Source of the DNA: Branchiostoma floridae | Lineage: Eukaryota; Chordata; Leptocardii; Amphioxiformes; Branchiostomatidae | NCBI RefSeq assembly: GCF_000003815.2 | Contig: NC_049996.1 | Span: 14,100,893-14,164,892, forward strand | DNA length: 64,000 bases | Reading direction: 5' to 3' | Part shown: positions 48,601-58,519 of the stretch, in pieces | Layout of the letters: every line of letters starts with the position of its first letter | Numbering within the stretch: position 1 is the first letter of the stretch | Notes under the pieces: generated by a model | The model's database searches: none | The model's input: the letters and a program-made list of their open reading frames with translations, nothing else | Told to the model about the DNA's origin: nothing | Made by a program: the position numbers and the translations under genes

Positions 48601-50921
48601 AATGACATTAACACACCGATTATGTCTAATTAACCTGTGCAGTAGTAACCTTTGCAAGCCCTTCCCTAGGTTTGAATGTAGTCTCTACCCGACTCTGGGT
48701 CGCTGGAAAAAACGTAGAAAAAAAGCTGGCCAGAGAACTGTTATAGCCGGCTGCGTGCTGTTCCCTAGCCAGCTATAGTTCTCTGGCCGGCTTACTCCTC
48801 TATTTGTTCCATTTCTATGTTTTTTCCAGCGACTCGGAGTCTGGTAGAGACTAAGTTTGAATGTGAGTAAGGCCACGCTGACCTAATTCTATGGATGACA
48901 TCCTCTAGACAGAGACCCCAAAACTAATGTGCGAGGGCGAAAAAAAGACAGAAAAAAACAGCGAAAATAAAAAGTGCTGCTAAACCGTAGGATCAATCCT
49001 TCCACTAAATGTGGTAAACTGAATAAATAAATGATACATCCAGACCATTCTTTCCCAGGCTTGGTTTGTCTTACGTTCACCTCCAGTATTAAGACTGTGT
49101 AAGAGATGATCGTCGCCATTTCAATCATACATGTCAGGCTTTTAGCCAGGCATGTGTCAACGCGTCATCTGGACGCACTTTTCTTAGAATAACAAGAAAT
49201 TTCATGCCCCTGGACGCCCTGTACTGCATGGGGAGAAAATCATCTGACAGGCATGAAATTCTGATTGACCAGGGATGCTACCAGGTCATCTGTGGTCACA
49301 GTCTTCTACTGTGACATCTCTAACAGTATTTTTGCCTCTTAGGATACCTTAAAATGCACTGTTTTAGCTTAAAATCATCAAAAACTCTGCACCATGGAAA
49401 GTGGATGCCCCCAGACCCCCCTACAATAGTAAGTTACCGCGACTCACCAATAAGTTTGGACTCCCTATTATAAAATCCCAGCTAAAAGCCTGATATATGT
49501 ATTGGCATTCTTTTTTAAAGAGGGAACAAGGGTGCAGTGGTCTCTTACCCTGACCATGTGCCCCCTACCCTGGAGATCAGGTCCTCCTGTAAGCATGACA
49601 TTCTGAGTATGGGGTGATACTGTAAATGCATTTAATTTCGCGGAGGTTTAATTTTGCGATAGAGGGAAAATGGACTTTTCACTGTGCTTTTAATTTCGCG
49701 GTAGCACCATGCACTGTAGTCTCTTACTGTTATGGACAAATGTTCGCGGTGGTTTAAATTTGCGGTGAAGCGGCCGCCCCCAAAACTGCGAACTTTGAAC
49801 CGTCACAAAAGTTTCTGCATTTACAGTACTAGTATGTGGCCAGTGTAGAATATGGTGACCAGACCATATGTTGGGGCATGTGTGATTTGTTTGTGTCTTC
49901 ATGTCTAGTTAAATCACAGCTGGTTTCAACAAATTCATTCATGTTTGTTGGTACCTAATGTCACAGTACCAGGAGAAAGGGATTTTCCAGTATGTTGACC
50001 AAACGTCCAGTCTCATTGTCTCAATTTCTGTCAGTGACTACGTACATTTTTGAAATCCAGTGTCACAAAAGGCATTACTTATGCAGGGTTGGACAAGTTC
50101 TCTAAAATTCACTTGTGCTATCGGGCAAGTACATAAAGAGATTACTTCCCCGAACCAACTTTTTAATTGCTCAAAATTTAAATGACATTTTCAATAAGTA
50201 TTTTTGCTTTCTTGGTGGCAATAATTGGTGGTGAACCAGGGGGAAAACAACAACAAAAACATCAGAACATGGAACCGGAAAGAACTGTAGAGGGAGAGAG
50301 GTGCACTCATGGAAAAATCTTACTTGCCCATTCGGACAAGTGGGATCGGACATGCAGTTGTCCGAAGGGTTCTTTTACTTACCCGGGACAATCGGGCTAG
50401 TGGACTTGTCCAACCCTGACTTATGTAACATTTGCTTGCATGCGGCAACCCTATGTGTAACTGTTGGGCAGTAGAATCATGTCTAAAAGATTCCTACACA
50501 GAAATGTAATAAATAAATACATCAACACAAAAAGTTTCCCACATTTTCCCATTTTATTCAAGATGTCACCCAAGCTGGGCAAATTCAAGGTTAGGAACTC
50601 TTTTATAACTCATCATGCATTAATATACTGATATGATGTAAAATTAACAGCTGAAGAAAAGTTGTTTACTAGAGTATGCATTCGGATATGAAGCTTTAGC
50701 TCTGTTTATAATCAGAATGATAGTAAAAATCGCAGATTTTGCTAATTTTAGTGTCCGCAGACATGACTACTGAAAGCTATTTGGAAAGGCTGTTCACAAC
50801 ATTTACTGTGTTAAGTCAAGCTTCCTGTCAGATCAATCATAGTGTTGGAAACTACACATCAAAACCTTCCCTTTGCTTCGTACATTCAGACACAGTAAAC
50901 TCTGACTACATGACACAGTAG
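45635..50921 (+). CDS. Candidate gene with repeated acidic exons, unrecognised
   Basis: Proposed exons: 45635-45698 (start MEVENPAVIICPG, donor G|GTAAGT), 46416-46475, 48035-48109 (donor G|GTAAGT), 50563-50589 and 50752-50921 (stop). Every junction is phase 1, so exons can be joined or skipped in frame. Exons 46416 and 48035 encode related acidic peptides (GHSDDDDTEPVLADQ..., GHPSAEFEDDSIEEV...). A third relative at 47319-47391 (GHDSAEFDEGDIQGV) needs a different entry phase and may be decayed. The last exon reads SADMTTESYLERLFTTFTV... and ends NSDYMTQ. The first exon follows CAAGATGGCG, a YY1-type start-site motif with a short upstream frame. An alternative first exon, MATDDFFF (44415-44439, A|GTGAGT), has the same phase. 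No domain recognised. Several acceptors are weak (48034) and the two 3' exons could be chance. Confidence 0.3.
46080..46275. repeat. Probable interspersed-repeat fragment
   Basis: Contains 'gagcacgggacccccgtttt', 'acgtccctcccggaagacg' and 'ggctacagcaatccggactc', a phrase I recall from interspersed repeats of marine invertebrates. The exact class is unknown to me and the copy is incomplete. Confidence 0.35.
47150..48120. repeat. ~700-bp segmental tandem duplication
   Basis: 'gtcgctagatgtcact' at 47180 matches 'atcgctagatgtccct' at 47879. Downstream, 'cattccgcgacc...tagcc' and the acidic exon-like segments (47319, 48035) are also collinear, so a segment carrying an exon was duplicated with a period of about 700 bp. 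Confidence 0.6.
48444..48640 (-). repeat. Dispersed repeat family R1, partial copy
   Basis: Contains 'gatcagtttgggcggcagcc', 'tttgatagcaca', 'aagtgacaagataaatgg' and 'atgacagctccacccgttcc'. These blocks recur in order at 59930-60150, 61700-62060 and 62690-63060. Confidence 0.7.
48679..48854. mobile_element. MITE with 9-bp target duplication, CTCTACCAGG family
   Basis: Ends 'tagtctctacccgactctgg' and 'actcggagtctggtagagac'; inner arms 'gccagagaactgttatagcc' / 'agctatagttctctggcc'. It is flanked by GTTTGAATG on both sides (48670-48678 and 48855-48863), a 9-bp direct repeat as made by Mutator-like elements. Superfamily assignment rests on the target-site length only. Confidence 0.85.
49617..49830. 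mobile_element. Complete CGCGG-family MITE
   Basis: Ends 'atactgtaaatgcatttaat' and 'gtttctgcatttacagtact', with 'cgcggtagcaccatgcactg' and 'tgttcgcggtggtttaaatt' inside. 214 bp, no coding capacity. Confidence 0.85.
50084..50418. mobile_element. hAT-like MITE, 335 bp
   Basis: A perfect 15-bp terminal inverted repeat, CAGGGTTGGACAAGT / ACTTGTCCAACCCTG, flanked on both sides by ACTTATG (50077-50083 and 50419-50425). CAGGG ends with a 7-8 bp target duplication are typical of the hAT superfamily. There is no transposase frame, so it is non-autonomous. Confidence 0.85.
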
Positions 50922-51157
50922 ATATGTGCAATGCAGTGGTGGCTAGGCAGTCAACTTAATTGCAGTCGCCAATTTAATTTGTTGGTTCACAGATTTTAAA
51001 AAACTAAAAAAAAATAGATGCTTAGCTGGAAAACCATATGAAAACACAGCCTGAGGACCAGGTATATGTTAGTGCACTCAATTTTGTGTATTGAATACAG
51101 TCATATTCAAGTTTCCTCCCAGAATTTTAAATCCATGAACCAACAAATTCTTACTAA
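50922..51157 (-). other. Cystatin 3' UTR / convergent intergenic
   Basis: The region lies between the stop of the candidate + strand gene and the stop of the minus-strand cystatin gene. On the minus strand an ATTAAA (50978 down to 50973) and, further on, an AATAAA (50558 down to 50553) could end the cystatin transcript. No canonical signal was found on the + strand here. Confidence 0.35.
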
Positions 51158-54100
51158 TTACTCTTTCGGATTCGAAGCATAATATGTTTTCTCTGGCAGA
51201 AGAGTTGCTGAACGTACAGGATGTTTGGTTTTCTTCCCCCAATGGTACCAGTTGGTCATTTCTGGGAAGCCGGAGCCTATGGGCCAGTAAGCCTCCAACC
51301 CAATCTCACTCTTTGGACCAGTCTTGATCTGGAATTGGAGAATGTCACATATAAGTTTTTAAAACCAGCATATGATTGTTTCATACATTTCTGTCGGTAG
51401 GTAGGGGTTATTTTTTTTTCTTTTAATTTCTTTTTTTTTTAAGACTTCGGCCAAAACTCTACAGTTGAACATTCAAGTAAAACTGAAAAGCATGAGGACA
51501 CATATTTCCAATGTCAAAGTTTCAAACTTTAATTTTGTGCATACAAGTTACAAACCTATTGACACATTTGTACATTTATCCTTCATTAGATACAAGCAGT
51601 TTTTTTACCTTGAAAAGAAGCAAGCTAAATAAGAATTCAAACTGGGAACTATGTGACACTCCACTGCCCACCCTAAAAAAGTCTGGGGTTAGAAGGTTTT
51701 TCTAGGGTAGGTCGGGAAACAGGAAACACAACATTTTTTTCCTAGGCCTTAGGCAAGTGCCACAGCTTAAGCTAAGGGCACAACCCGCTGTACTTGCAGT
51801 TTGTCTGCACGTTTTTTTGGGAGGCCACGTCCGCCATGTATTTCTGAAAACGTTCAGGCCGTACAGGGCAGGCACGTCGCCCGTACTGGCATGCATGGGG
51901 CACAAATCCACAGCCCGATGGCACACACAGTTTTGCCTGCACGTAAAGTTCTATGGTGTCCCTACGAGTTCGTACGGAGGCGGTACTTACCACTCACGGA
52001 TCCCAAAAGATTGCCCCCATCTTGGCACATAGACAGCACATATGGCGGGTTGTGCCCTTAGCTTTAACTAACATAGCAAAGACATATCTACTTAGCCAAT
52101 CAGAGGACTGCTCTTACCAGCCTCAACCAATCAGGGCTGGACTAACGAGCAAGCCTAGCCTCCCATATGGTCTAACCTGACAGCCCTAATTACATATAAA
52201 GTTTAAGGTGAGGGTCGTTACACTGATGGCAAATGTTAGGACAACATACAGCAGGATAACAACAAGCTTCATACTTTATTGACAGAAGAAGAAGAAGAAC
52301 TTTATTGCGCGACAATTGTAACAGGTACAATGTATGGCAAACTAAACTAATCTAACCTAATGTAACAGCATATTAAGCAATATAGTTAATGTTATACAAG
52401 CTAACACTTCAGAACATAGTAGCAATATTACATTGTCTCGTTTTTGCAATGAATTGTAAATGAATTGACCTACATAGGTACATATGTGAACAGGACATGA
52501 TAATAACATATTGAATATCTCTGTCTTAGCATGTGGTAGTACAATATCGGACTTACATACAATAGATTTTAATAACTTTTGACGGTCTTCTTTGTAAGTC
52601 GTGATTTTTTTATGGTCAACTATAAACCACACAAAAAAAGATAACATTACCCGAATGATGTAGTTCATCCCAGAAACCACCTGCGTCTGGCACCCCATGG
52701 GGACGTACTGATCAAACTGTTTGCCGCCATTGAGGTAATCCTGCAGCTGACCCTGGAACTACAAGGTGCATGTATCAGACCTAAGGTCTCATTGATGTAT
52801 TACTCCGAGTGGGTACCCTAAAAGAGATCGATCCGAGCCAAAAAATAAACGGCTGCACGGACGCATGTTTTTAGCGGTGAGAAATTCCCTTTTAGCCAGC
52901 GGAACTGATCCCAAAAGTTAGATTGGTGAAAGCTTGTTTGTAACTGAAGAAATTTTTTTTAGAAATCGGACCGGCAAGGAAAAAAAAACACGAAAATAAT
53001 AATTTTTTAAAAGGTCCAAGATGAAAATATACGTATTAATGGCATGTTTCATACAATGAATCCCTTCCTTTGATTTGTTACTAATGTTCTGAATAAAGGC
53101 ATTGTTTTTAGACTGAAATTATACAGTATGAGGCTCTGAATTGTAATATTTACAAGTTTGTGATAGAAAATAAATCTGTATTATCTTTTCTCAGGACTTG
53201 ATTTTTTTTTAAATGAAAAAAAATGGACAGGTCAATCCAAGAAGCAAGAAATAAAATTGGTGTGGCCTAAGTATTGATAATAATCCACTTCAAGTAATTA
53301 ATGACATGTCCCCAATAATACATCTGTTTTCTATTGCTTGATACTCTACACACCTCAGCTAAATAACTGATATCAAACATAACCTGATGATTTCACGTAG
53401 AGTGGAATTTGTTGGTAGAGTGGAATTTGTTGTAGAGTGGAATTTGTTGGTAGAGTGGAATTTGTTGGTAGAGTGGAATTTATTGTAGAATGGAATTTGT
53501 TGGTAGAGTGGAATTTGTTGGTAGAGTGGAATTTGTTGGTAGAGTGGAATTTGTTGGTAGAGTGGAATTTGTTGGTAGAGTGGAATTTATTGTAGAGTGG
53601 AATTTGTTGGTAGAGTGGAATTTGTTGGTAGAGTGGAATTTGTTGGTAGAGTGGAATTTATTGTAGAGTGGAATTTGTTGGTAGAGTGGAATTTGTTGGT
53701 AGAGTGGAATTTGTTGTAGAGTGGAATTTGACTGTGGAATTTGTTGTAGAGTGGAATATGTTATCACCAAGCACAGTAGGGGCATCTTCCCTGGATAGTT
53801 TTAAAGAATGCTTCCAGATAGATGTGCAAAAGTAAGGTGTGTCAGGTCGTTCAGGGTAATATAACCAGCTGCTGCCGTGCCGCGTGCCTGCGAAGCTGGT
53901 GTGTTACGCCGAAGGGACTGGTTATACCGGCTATATAGATACAGATACAGTGTAAATATAACAAATGCTCACTAGTCTCTAGGGCTTTGTCCAGTACCTT
54001 ATTGAGATTGAGATAAGTAATGATTTGGAGCACAAATTTAAAATACATTCTTTAATAATAAATATTAAACTTGTTAAGAAACTTACACAAAGAGCTGTGA

Positions 54101-54672
54101 CTAAAATGATGAAATTGTTCTAAAATTTACCAGAGCACAGAGAGCCAAGGGCCGATCTATCTCTTGATTCTTGAAAGGCTCTTCCGCAGAGGGGGCTCCC
54201 AGGATTGGTTCGTCAGGGTTGTAGCCAGTGTATACTACAACAACATAGAAGAAGAGGAAGAATTTTATTTCATGACAATTTTACATGGTACAATGTATGG
54301 CAACAATTATATTACACAAAGTACAAAACAGAGGTATTACGATGAAGCTTAACGTATTAAGTCTTGTAGCTTCACATGTGTTGCAGCTACCCAAACCCTG
54401 TAGCTGTGTGTTACAACTACCCAAGCCTTGCAGCTGTGTATTACAACTATCTGAGACTTGTAGCTATGTGTTACAACTATCCAAGCCTTGTACTTGTAGC
54501 TGTGTGTTACAACTATCCAAACCTTGTACAGTGTATTACAACTACCCAAGACTTGTAGCTGTGCAATACAACTACCCAAGACTTGTAGCTGTGTGTTCCA
54601 ACTATCCAAACCTTTTGGCTGTGGGCCACAAGTATCCGGGCCGCCATATATGTTTCGTTGTTCGGATGCCAT
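51158..54672 (-). CDS. Stefin-type cystatin (cysteine protease inhibitor), four exons
   Basis: Exons in transcript order: 54672-54612, 54234-54131, 52758-52651, 51328-51158; 147 residues plus stop. Junction phases 1, 0, 0. The phase-0 boundaries on each side of the third exon (36 codons) match the conserved stefin A/B gene, whose middle exon (34 codons) likewise starts just before '.SQL' and ends at 'NY.IK'. Family landmarks are the N-terminal glycine in ILGAPSA (about 31-37) and the first inhibitory hairpin QVVSG in QTQVVSGMNYIIR (about 79-91). There is no signal peptide, so a cytosolic inhibitor of papain-like proteases (cathepsins) is likely. The C-terminal third is unusual, with four tryptophans (EAYWPIG...NWYHW) where stefins have LPHEN. 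ATG 54672 has a good context (AGGATGG); an in-frame ATG at 54717 is an alternative. No exon forms a long ORF. The donor of exon 1 (AAG|GTTTGG) is weak. Confidence 0.65.
51769..52063. mobile_element. TIR element with TTAA flanks, in cystatin intron 3
   Basis: Terminal inverted repeats 'gctaagggcacaacccgc' and 'gcgggttgtgcccttagc', with TTAA immediately outside on each side. About 295 bp, with further internal pairing ('tgcacgt' blocks). It is non-autonomous; TTAA targets are used by piggyBac-like transposases, but the ends do not begin with CCC. Confidence 0.75.
52287..52640 (-). mobile_element. LINE 3' end, truncated (CR1/L2-like)
   Basis: The minus strand reads a degenerate C-terminus (HAKTEIFNMLLSC..., VGQFIYNSLQKRDN) resembling the 'F..LLS...KFIY.AF..R' end of CR1/L2-type reverse transcriptase polyproteins. 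It is followed by a short 3' UTR, AATAAA, and a (TTC)n tail ('aataaagttcttcttcttct'). It lies in the intron after the QVVSG exon of the cystatin gene, in the same orientation. The tail resembles the repeated segment at 54241-54300. Confidence 0.5.
53397..53762. repeat. 18-bp minisatellite with 15-bp variants
   Basis: About 20 repeats of GTAGAGTGGAATTTGTTG, with shorter versions lacking three bases. It lies in cystatin intron 2. The minus-strand 101-codon frame over it is a repeat artefact. Confidence 0.95.
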
Positions 54673-55561
54673 CCTGTCGAAGTTTGGTGTCTTTAGTGTT
54701 TCACCTGGATTGAACATAGAGAATAGAAATAAATTTATCAAACAGTCATGGATTTCTCACTCAACATGCAGCATGAGACAGCAAGAGAAGGAGACAAAGA
54801 AACGCTTGACAAAATGGTTTGTTTAAGGGGTCGGTAGCAGAACCTAACACAGAATATTTACTGTTGTCCCATATAGCTGTGGTCTGCAGCTGTGTGCTAC
54901 AACAACATACATTTGTAATAAGTCTTGTACCTTCACATGTGTTACAGCTACCCAAACCTTGTAGCTGTGTGTTACAACTATCCAAGCCTTGTAGCTGTGC
55001 ACTACAACAACATAGAAGAAGAGGAAGAATTTTATTTCATGACAATTTTACAATGTATGGCAACAACTATATTACACAAAGTACAAAACAGGGGTATTAG
55101 GATGAAGCTTAACGTATTAAGTCTTGTAGCTTCACATGTGGTACAACTACCCAAACCCTGTAGCTGTGTGTTGCAGCTACCCAAGCCTTGCAGCTGTGTA
55201 TTACAACTATCTGAGACTTGTACTGGTTGTAGCTGTGTGTTACAACTATCCAAGCCTTGTACTTCGTAGCTGTGTGTTACAACTATCCAAACCGTGTACA
55301 GTGTATTACAACTACCCAAGACTTGTAGCTGTGCAATACAACTACCCAAGCCTTGTAGCTGTGTGTTACAACTATCCAAGCCTTGTAGCTGTGCGTTACA
55401 ACTGTCCAAGCCTTGTAGATGTGTGGTACAACTATCCAAGCCTTGTAGCTGTGTGTTACAACTATCCAAGCCTTGTAGCTGTGTGTTACAACTATCCAAG
55501 ACTTGTAGCTGTGCAATACAACTACCCAAGACTTGTAGCTGTGTGTTCCAACTATCCAAAC

Positions 55562-55622
55562 CTTTTGGCTGTGGGCCACAAGTATCCGGGCCGCCATATA
55601 TGTTTCGTTGTTCGGATGCCAT
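55562..55622 (-). pseudogene. Second copy of cystatin first coding exon
   Basis: Same coding sequence as exon 54672-54612 (MASEQRNIYGG...GPQPK, ending AAAAG|GTTTGG in phase 1), with the same upstream pyrimidine-rich CCAG acceptor and flank. No copy of the second exon follows it before the original. It is either an unused duplicate or an alternative first exon that could splice to 54234. Confidence 0.55.
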
Positions 55623-56870
55623 CCTGTCGAAGTTTGGTGTCTTTAGTGTTTCACCTGGATTGAACATAGAGAATAATAAATTTATCAAACAGTCATGGAT
55701 TTCTCACTCAACATACAGCATGAGACAGCAAGAGAAAGAGACAGAGAAACGCTTGACAAAGTGGTCTGTTTAAGGGGTCGGTAGCAGAACCTAACACAGA
55801 CTATTTACTGTTGTCCCATATAGCTGTGGTCTGCAGCTGTGTGCTACAACAACATACATTTGTAATAAGTCTTGTACCTTCACATGTGTTACAGCTACCC
55901 AAACCTTGTAGCTGTGTGTTACAACTACCCAAGCTTGTAGCTGTGTACTACAACAACATAGAAGAAGAGGAAGAATTTTATTTCATGACAATTTTACATG
56001 GTACAATGTATGGCAACGACTATATTACACAAAGTACAAAACAGAGGTATTACAAAAATGTAGGATGAAGCTTAACATATTAAGTCTTGTACCTTCACAT
56101 GTGTTACAGCTACCCAAACCTTGTAGCTGTGTGTTACAACTACCCAAGCTTGTAGCTGTGTACTACAACAAGATAGAAGAAGAGGAAGAATTTTATTTCA
56201 TGACGATTTTACATGGTACAATGTATGGCAACAATTATATTACACAAAGTACAAAACAGAGGTATTAGGATGAAGCTTAACGTATTACGTCTTGTAGCTT
56301 CACATGTGTTGCAGCTACCCAAACCCTGTAGCTGTGTGTTACAACTATCCAAGCCTTGTAGCTGTGTGTTACAACTATCCAAACCCTGTAGCTGTGTGTT
56401 ACAACTATCCAAACCCTGTAGCTGTGTGTTACAACTATCCAAACCCTGTAGCTGTGTGTTACAACTATCCAAACCCTGTAGCTGTGTGTTACAACTATCC
56501 AAACCCTGTAGCTGTGTGTTACAACTATCCAAGCCTTGTAGCTGTGTGTTACAACTATCCAAACCATTGTACAGTGTATTACAGCTACCCAAGCCTTGCA
56601 GCTGTGTATTACAACTATCTGAGACTTGTAGCTGTGTGTTACAACTATCCAAACCTACGTAGCTGTGTGTTACAACTATCTAAGCCTTGCAGCTGTGTGT
56701 TACAACTATCTGAGACTTGTAGCTGTGTGTTACAACTATCCAAGCCTTGTACTTGTAGCTGTGTGTTACAACTATCCAAACCTTGTACAGTGTATTACAA
56801 CTACCCAAGACTTGTAGCTGTGCAATACAACTACCCAAGACTTGTAGCTGTGTGTTCCAACTATCCAAAC

Positions 56871-56928
56871 CTTTTGGCTCTGGGGAACAAGTATCCGGGC
56901 CGCCTATGATTGCTTGTTCGGATGCCAT
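56871..56928 (-). pseudogene. Third, diverged copy of cystatin first coding exon
   Basis: Reads MASEQAIIGGPDTCSPEPK and ends in phase 1, one codon shorter than the other two copies, with changes at RNIY to AII and CGPQ to CSPE. The frame, start codon and donor GT are intact despite the changes. Same status as the second copy. Confidence 0.55.
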
Positions 56929-58519
56929 CCTGTCGAAGTTTGGTGTCTTTAGTGTTTCACCTGGATGGAACATAGAGAATAGAAATAAATTTATCAAACA
57001 GTCATGGATTTCTCACTCAACATGCAGCATGAGACAGCAAGAGAGGTAGACAAAGAAACGCTTGACAAAATGGTTTGTTTAAGGGGTCAGTAGCAGAACC
57101 TAACACAGAATATTTACTGTTGTCCCATATAGCTGTGGTCTGCAGCTGTGTGCTACAACAACATACATTTGTAATAAGTCTTGTACCTTCACATGTGTTA
57201 CAGCTACCCAAACCTTGTAGCTGTGTGTTACAACTACCCAAGCTTGTAGCTGTGTACTACAACAACATAGAAGAAGAGGAAGAATTTTATTTCATGACAA
57301 TTTTACATGGTACAATGTATGGCAACGACTATATTACACAAAGTACAAAACAGAGGTATTAGGATGAAGCTTAACATATTAAGTCTTGTAGCTTCACATG
57401 TGTTACAACTACCCAAACCCTGTAGCTGTGTGTAATAATGCAGCTACCCAAGCCTTGCAGCTGTGTATGACAACTACCGGTATCTGAGAGTTACAACTAT
57501 CCAAACCTAAGTAGCTGTGTGTTACAACTATCCAAACCTTGTAGCTGTGTGTTACAACTATCCAAACCTTGTAGCTGTGTGTTACAACTATCCAAGCCTT
57601 GTAGCTGTGTGTTACAACTATCCAAGACTTGTAGCTGTACGATACAACTACCCAAGACTTGTAGCTGTGTGATACAACTACCCAAGACTTGTAGCTGTGC
57701 GATACAACTACCCAAGACTTGTAGCTGTGTGTTACAACTATCCAAGCCTTGTAGCTGTGTGTTACAACTATCCAAGCCTTGTAGCTGTGTGTTACAACTA
57801 TCCAAACCTTGTAGCTGTGTGTTATAACTATCCAAACCTTGTAGCTGTGTGTTACAACTATCCAAGCCTTGTAGCTGTGTGTTACAACTATCCAAGACTT
57901 GTAGCTGTACGATACAACTACCCAAGACTTGTAGCTGTGCGATACAACTATCCAAGCCTTGTAGCTGTGTGTTACCACTATCCAGGTGTTGTAGCTGTGC
58001 GTTACAACTATCCAAACCTTGTAGCTGTGTGTTACCACTATCCAGGTGTTGTAGCTGTGTGTTACAACTATCCAAACCTTGTAGCTGTGTGTTACAACTA
58101 TCCAAACCTTGTAGCTGTGTTTTACAACTATCCAAGCCTTGTACTTGTAGCTGTGTGTTACAACTATCCAAGCCTTGTAGCTGTGCGTTACAACTATCCA
58201 AGCCTTGTAGCTGTGCGTTACAACTATCCAAGCCTTGTAGCTGTGTGTTACAACTATCCAAGCCTTGTAGCTGTGTGTTACAACTATCCAAGCCTTGTAG
58301 CTGTGCGTTTCAACCATCTGAGCCATGTAGCTGTGCAAATACAACTACCTAGTCTGTGTGTTTAACAATTATCTAAGCCTTCAAGCTGACTATGTTTCAA
58401 CAATCTTAGCTGTGTGTTACCACTATCCAGGTGTTGTAGCTGCATGTTACAACTATCCGAGCCTTGTAGCTGCGTGTTACAACAGGAAGCCTTGTAGCTG
58501 TGTTACGCCTGTGACTACC

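Larger units (their letters stand above)
54235..58510. repeat. 30-bp minisatellite complex with higher-order duplications
   Basis: Dominant 30-bp unit beginning 'gtagctgtgtgttacaacta' (then tccaagcctt). It is interrupted by five copies of a segment beginning 'ctacaacaacatagaagaag' and running into 'ttttatttcatgacaatttt' (54235, 55002, 55949, about 56166, 57258), and by three copies of the cystatin first coding exon with its 5' flank. The longest uninterrupted array is 57490-58320. Because the unit is a multiple of 3, long open frames appear in all phases on both strands; none should be taken as genes. Confidence 0.95.

Noticed and set aside
53480-53785. 101-codon minus-strand Ser/Thr/Asn/Gln-rich frame
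   Set aside because: Translation of the 18-bp minisatellite.
57409-58365. Long open frames on both strands (up to 311 codons), rich in Cys/Ser/Leu/Gln or Tyr/Val
   Set aside because: They are translations of the 30-bp minisatellite; a repeat whose length is a multiple of three stays open in several frames without coding.
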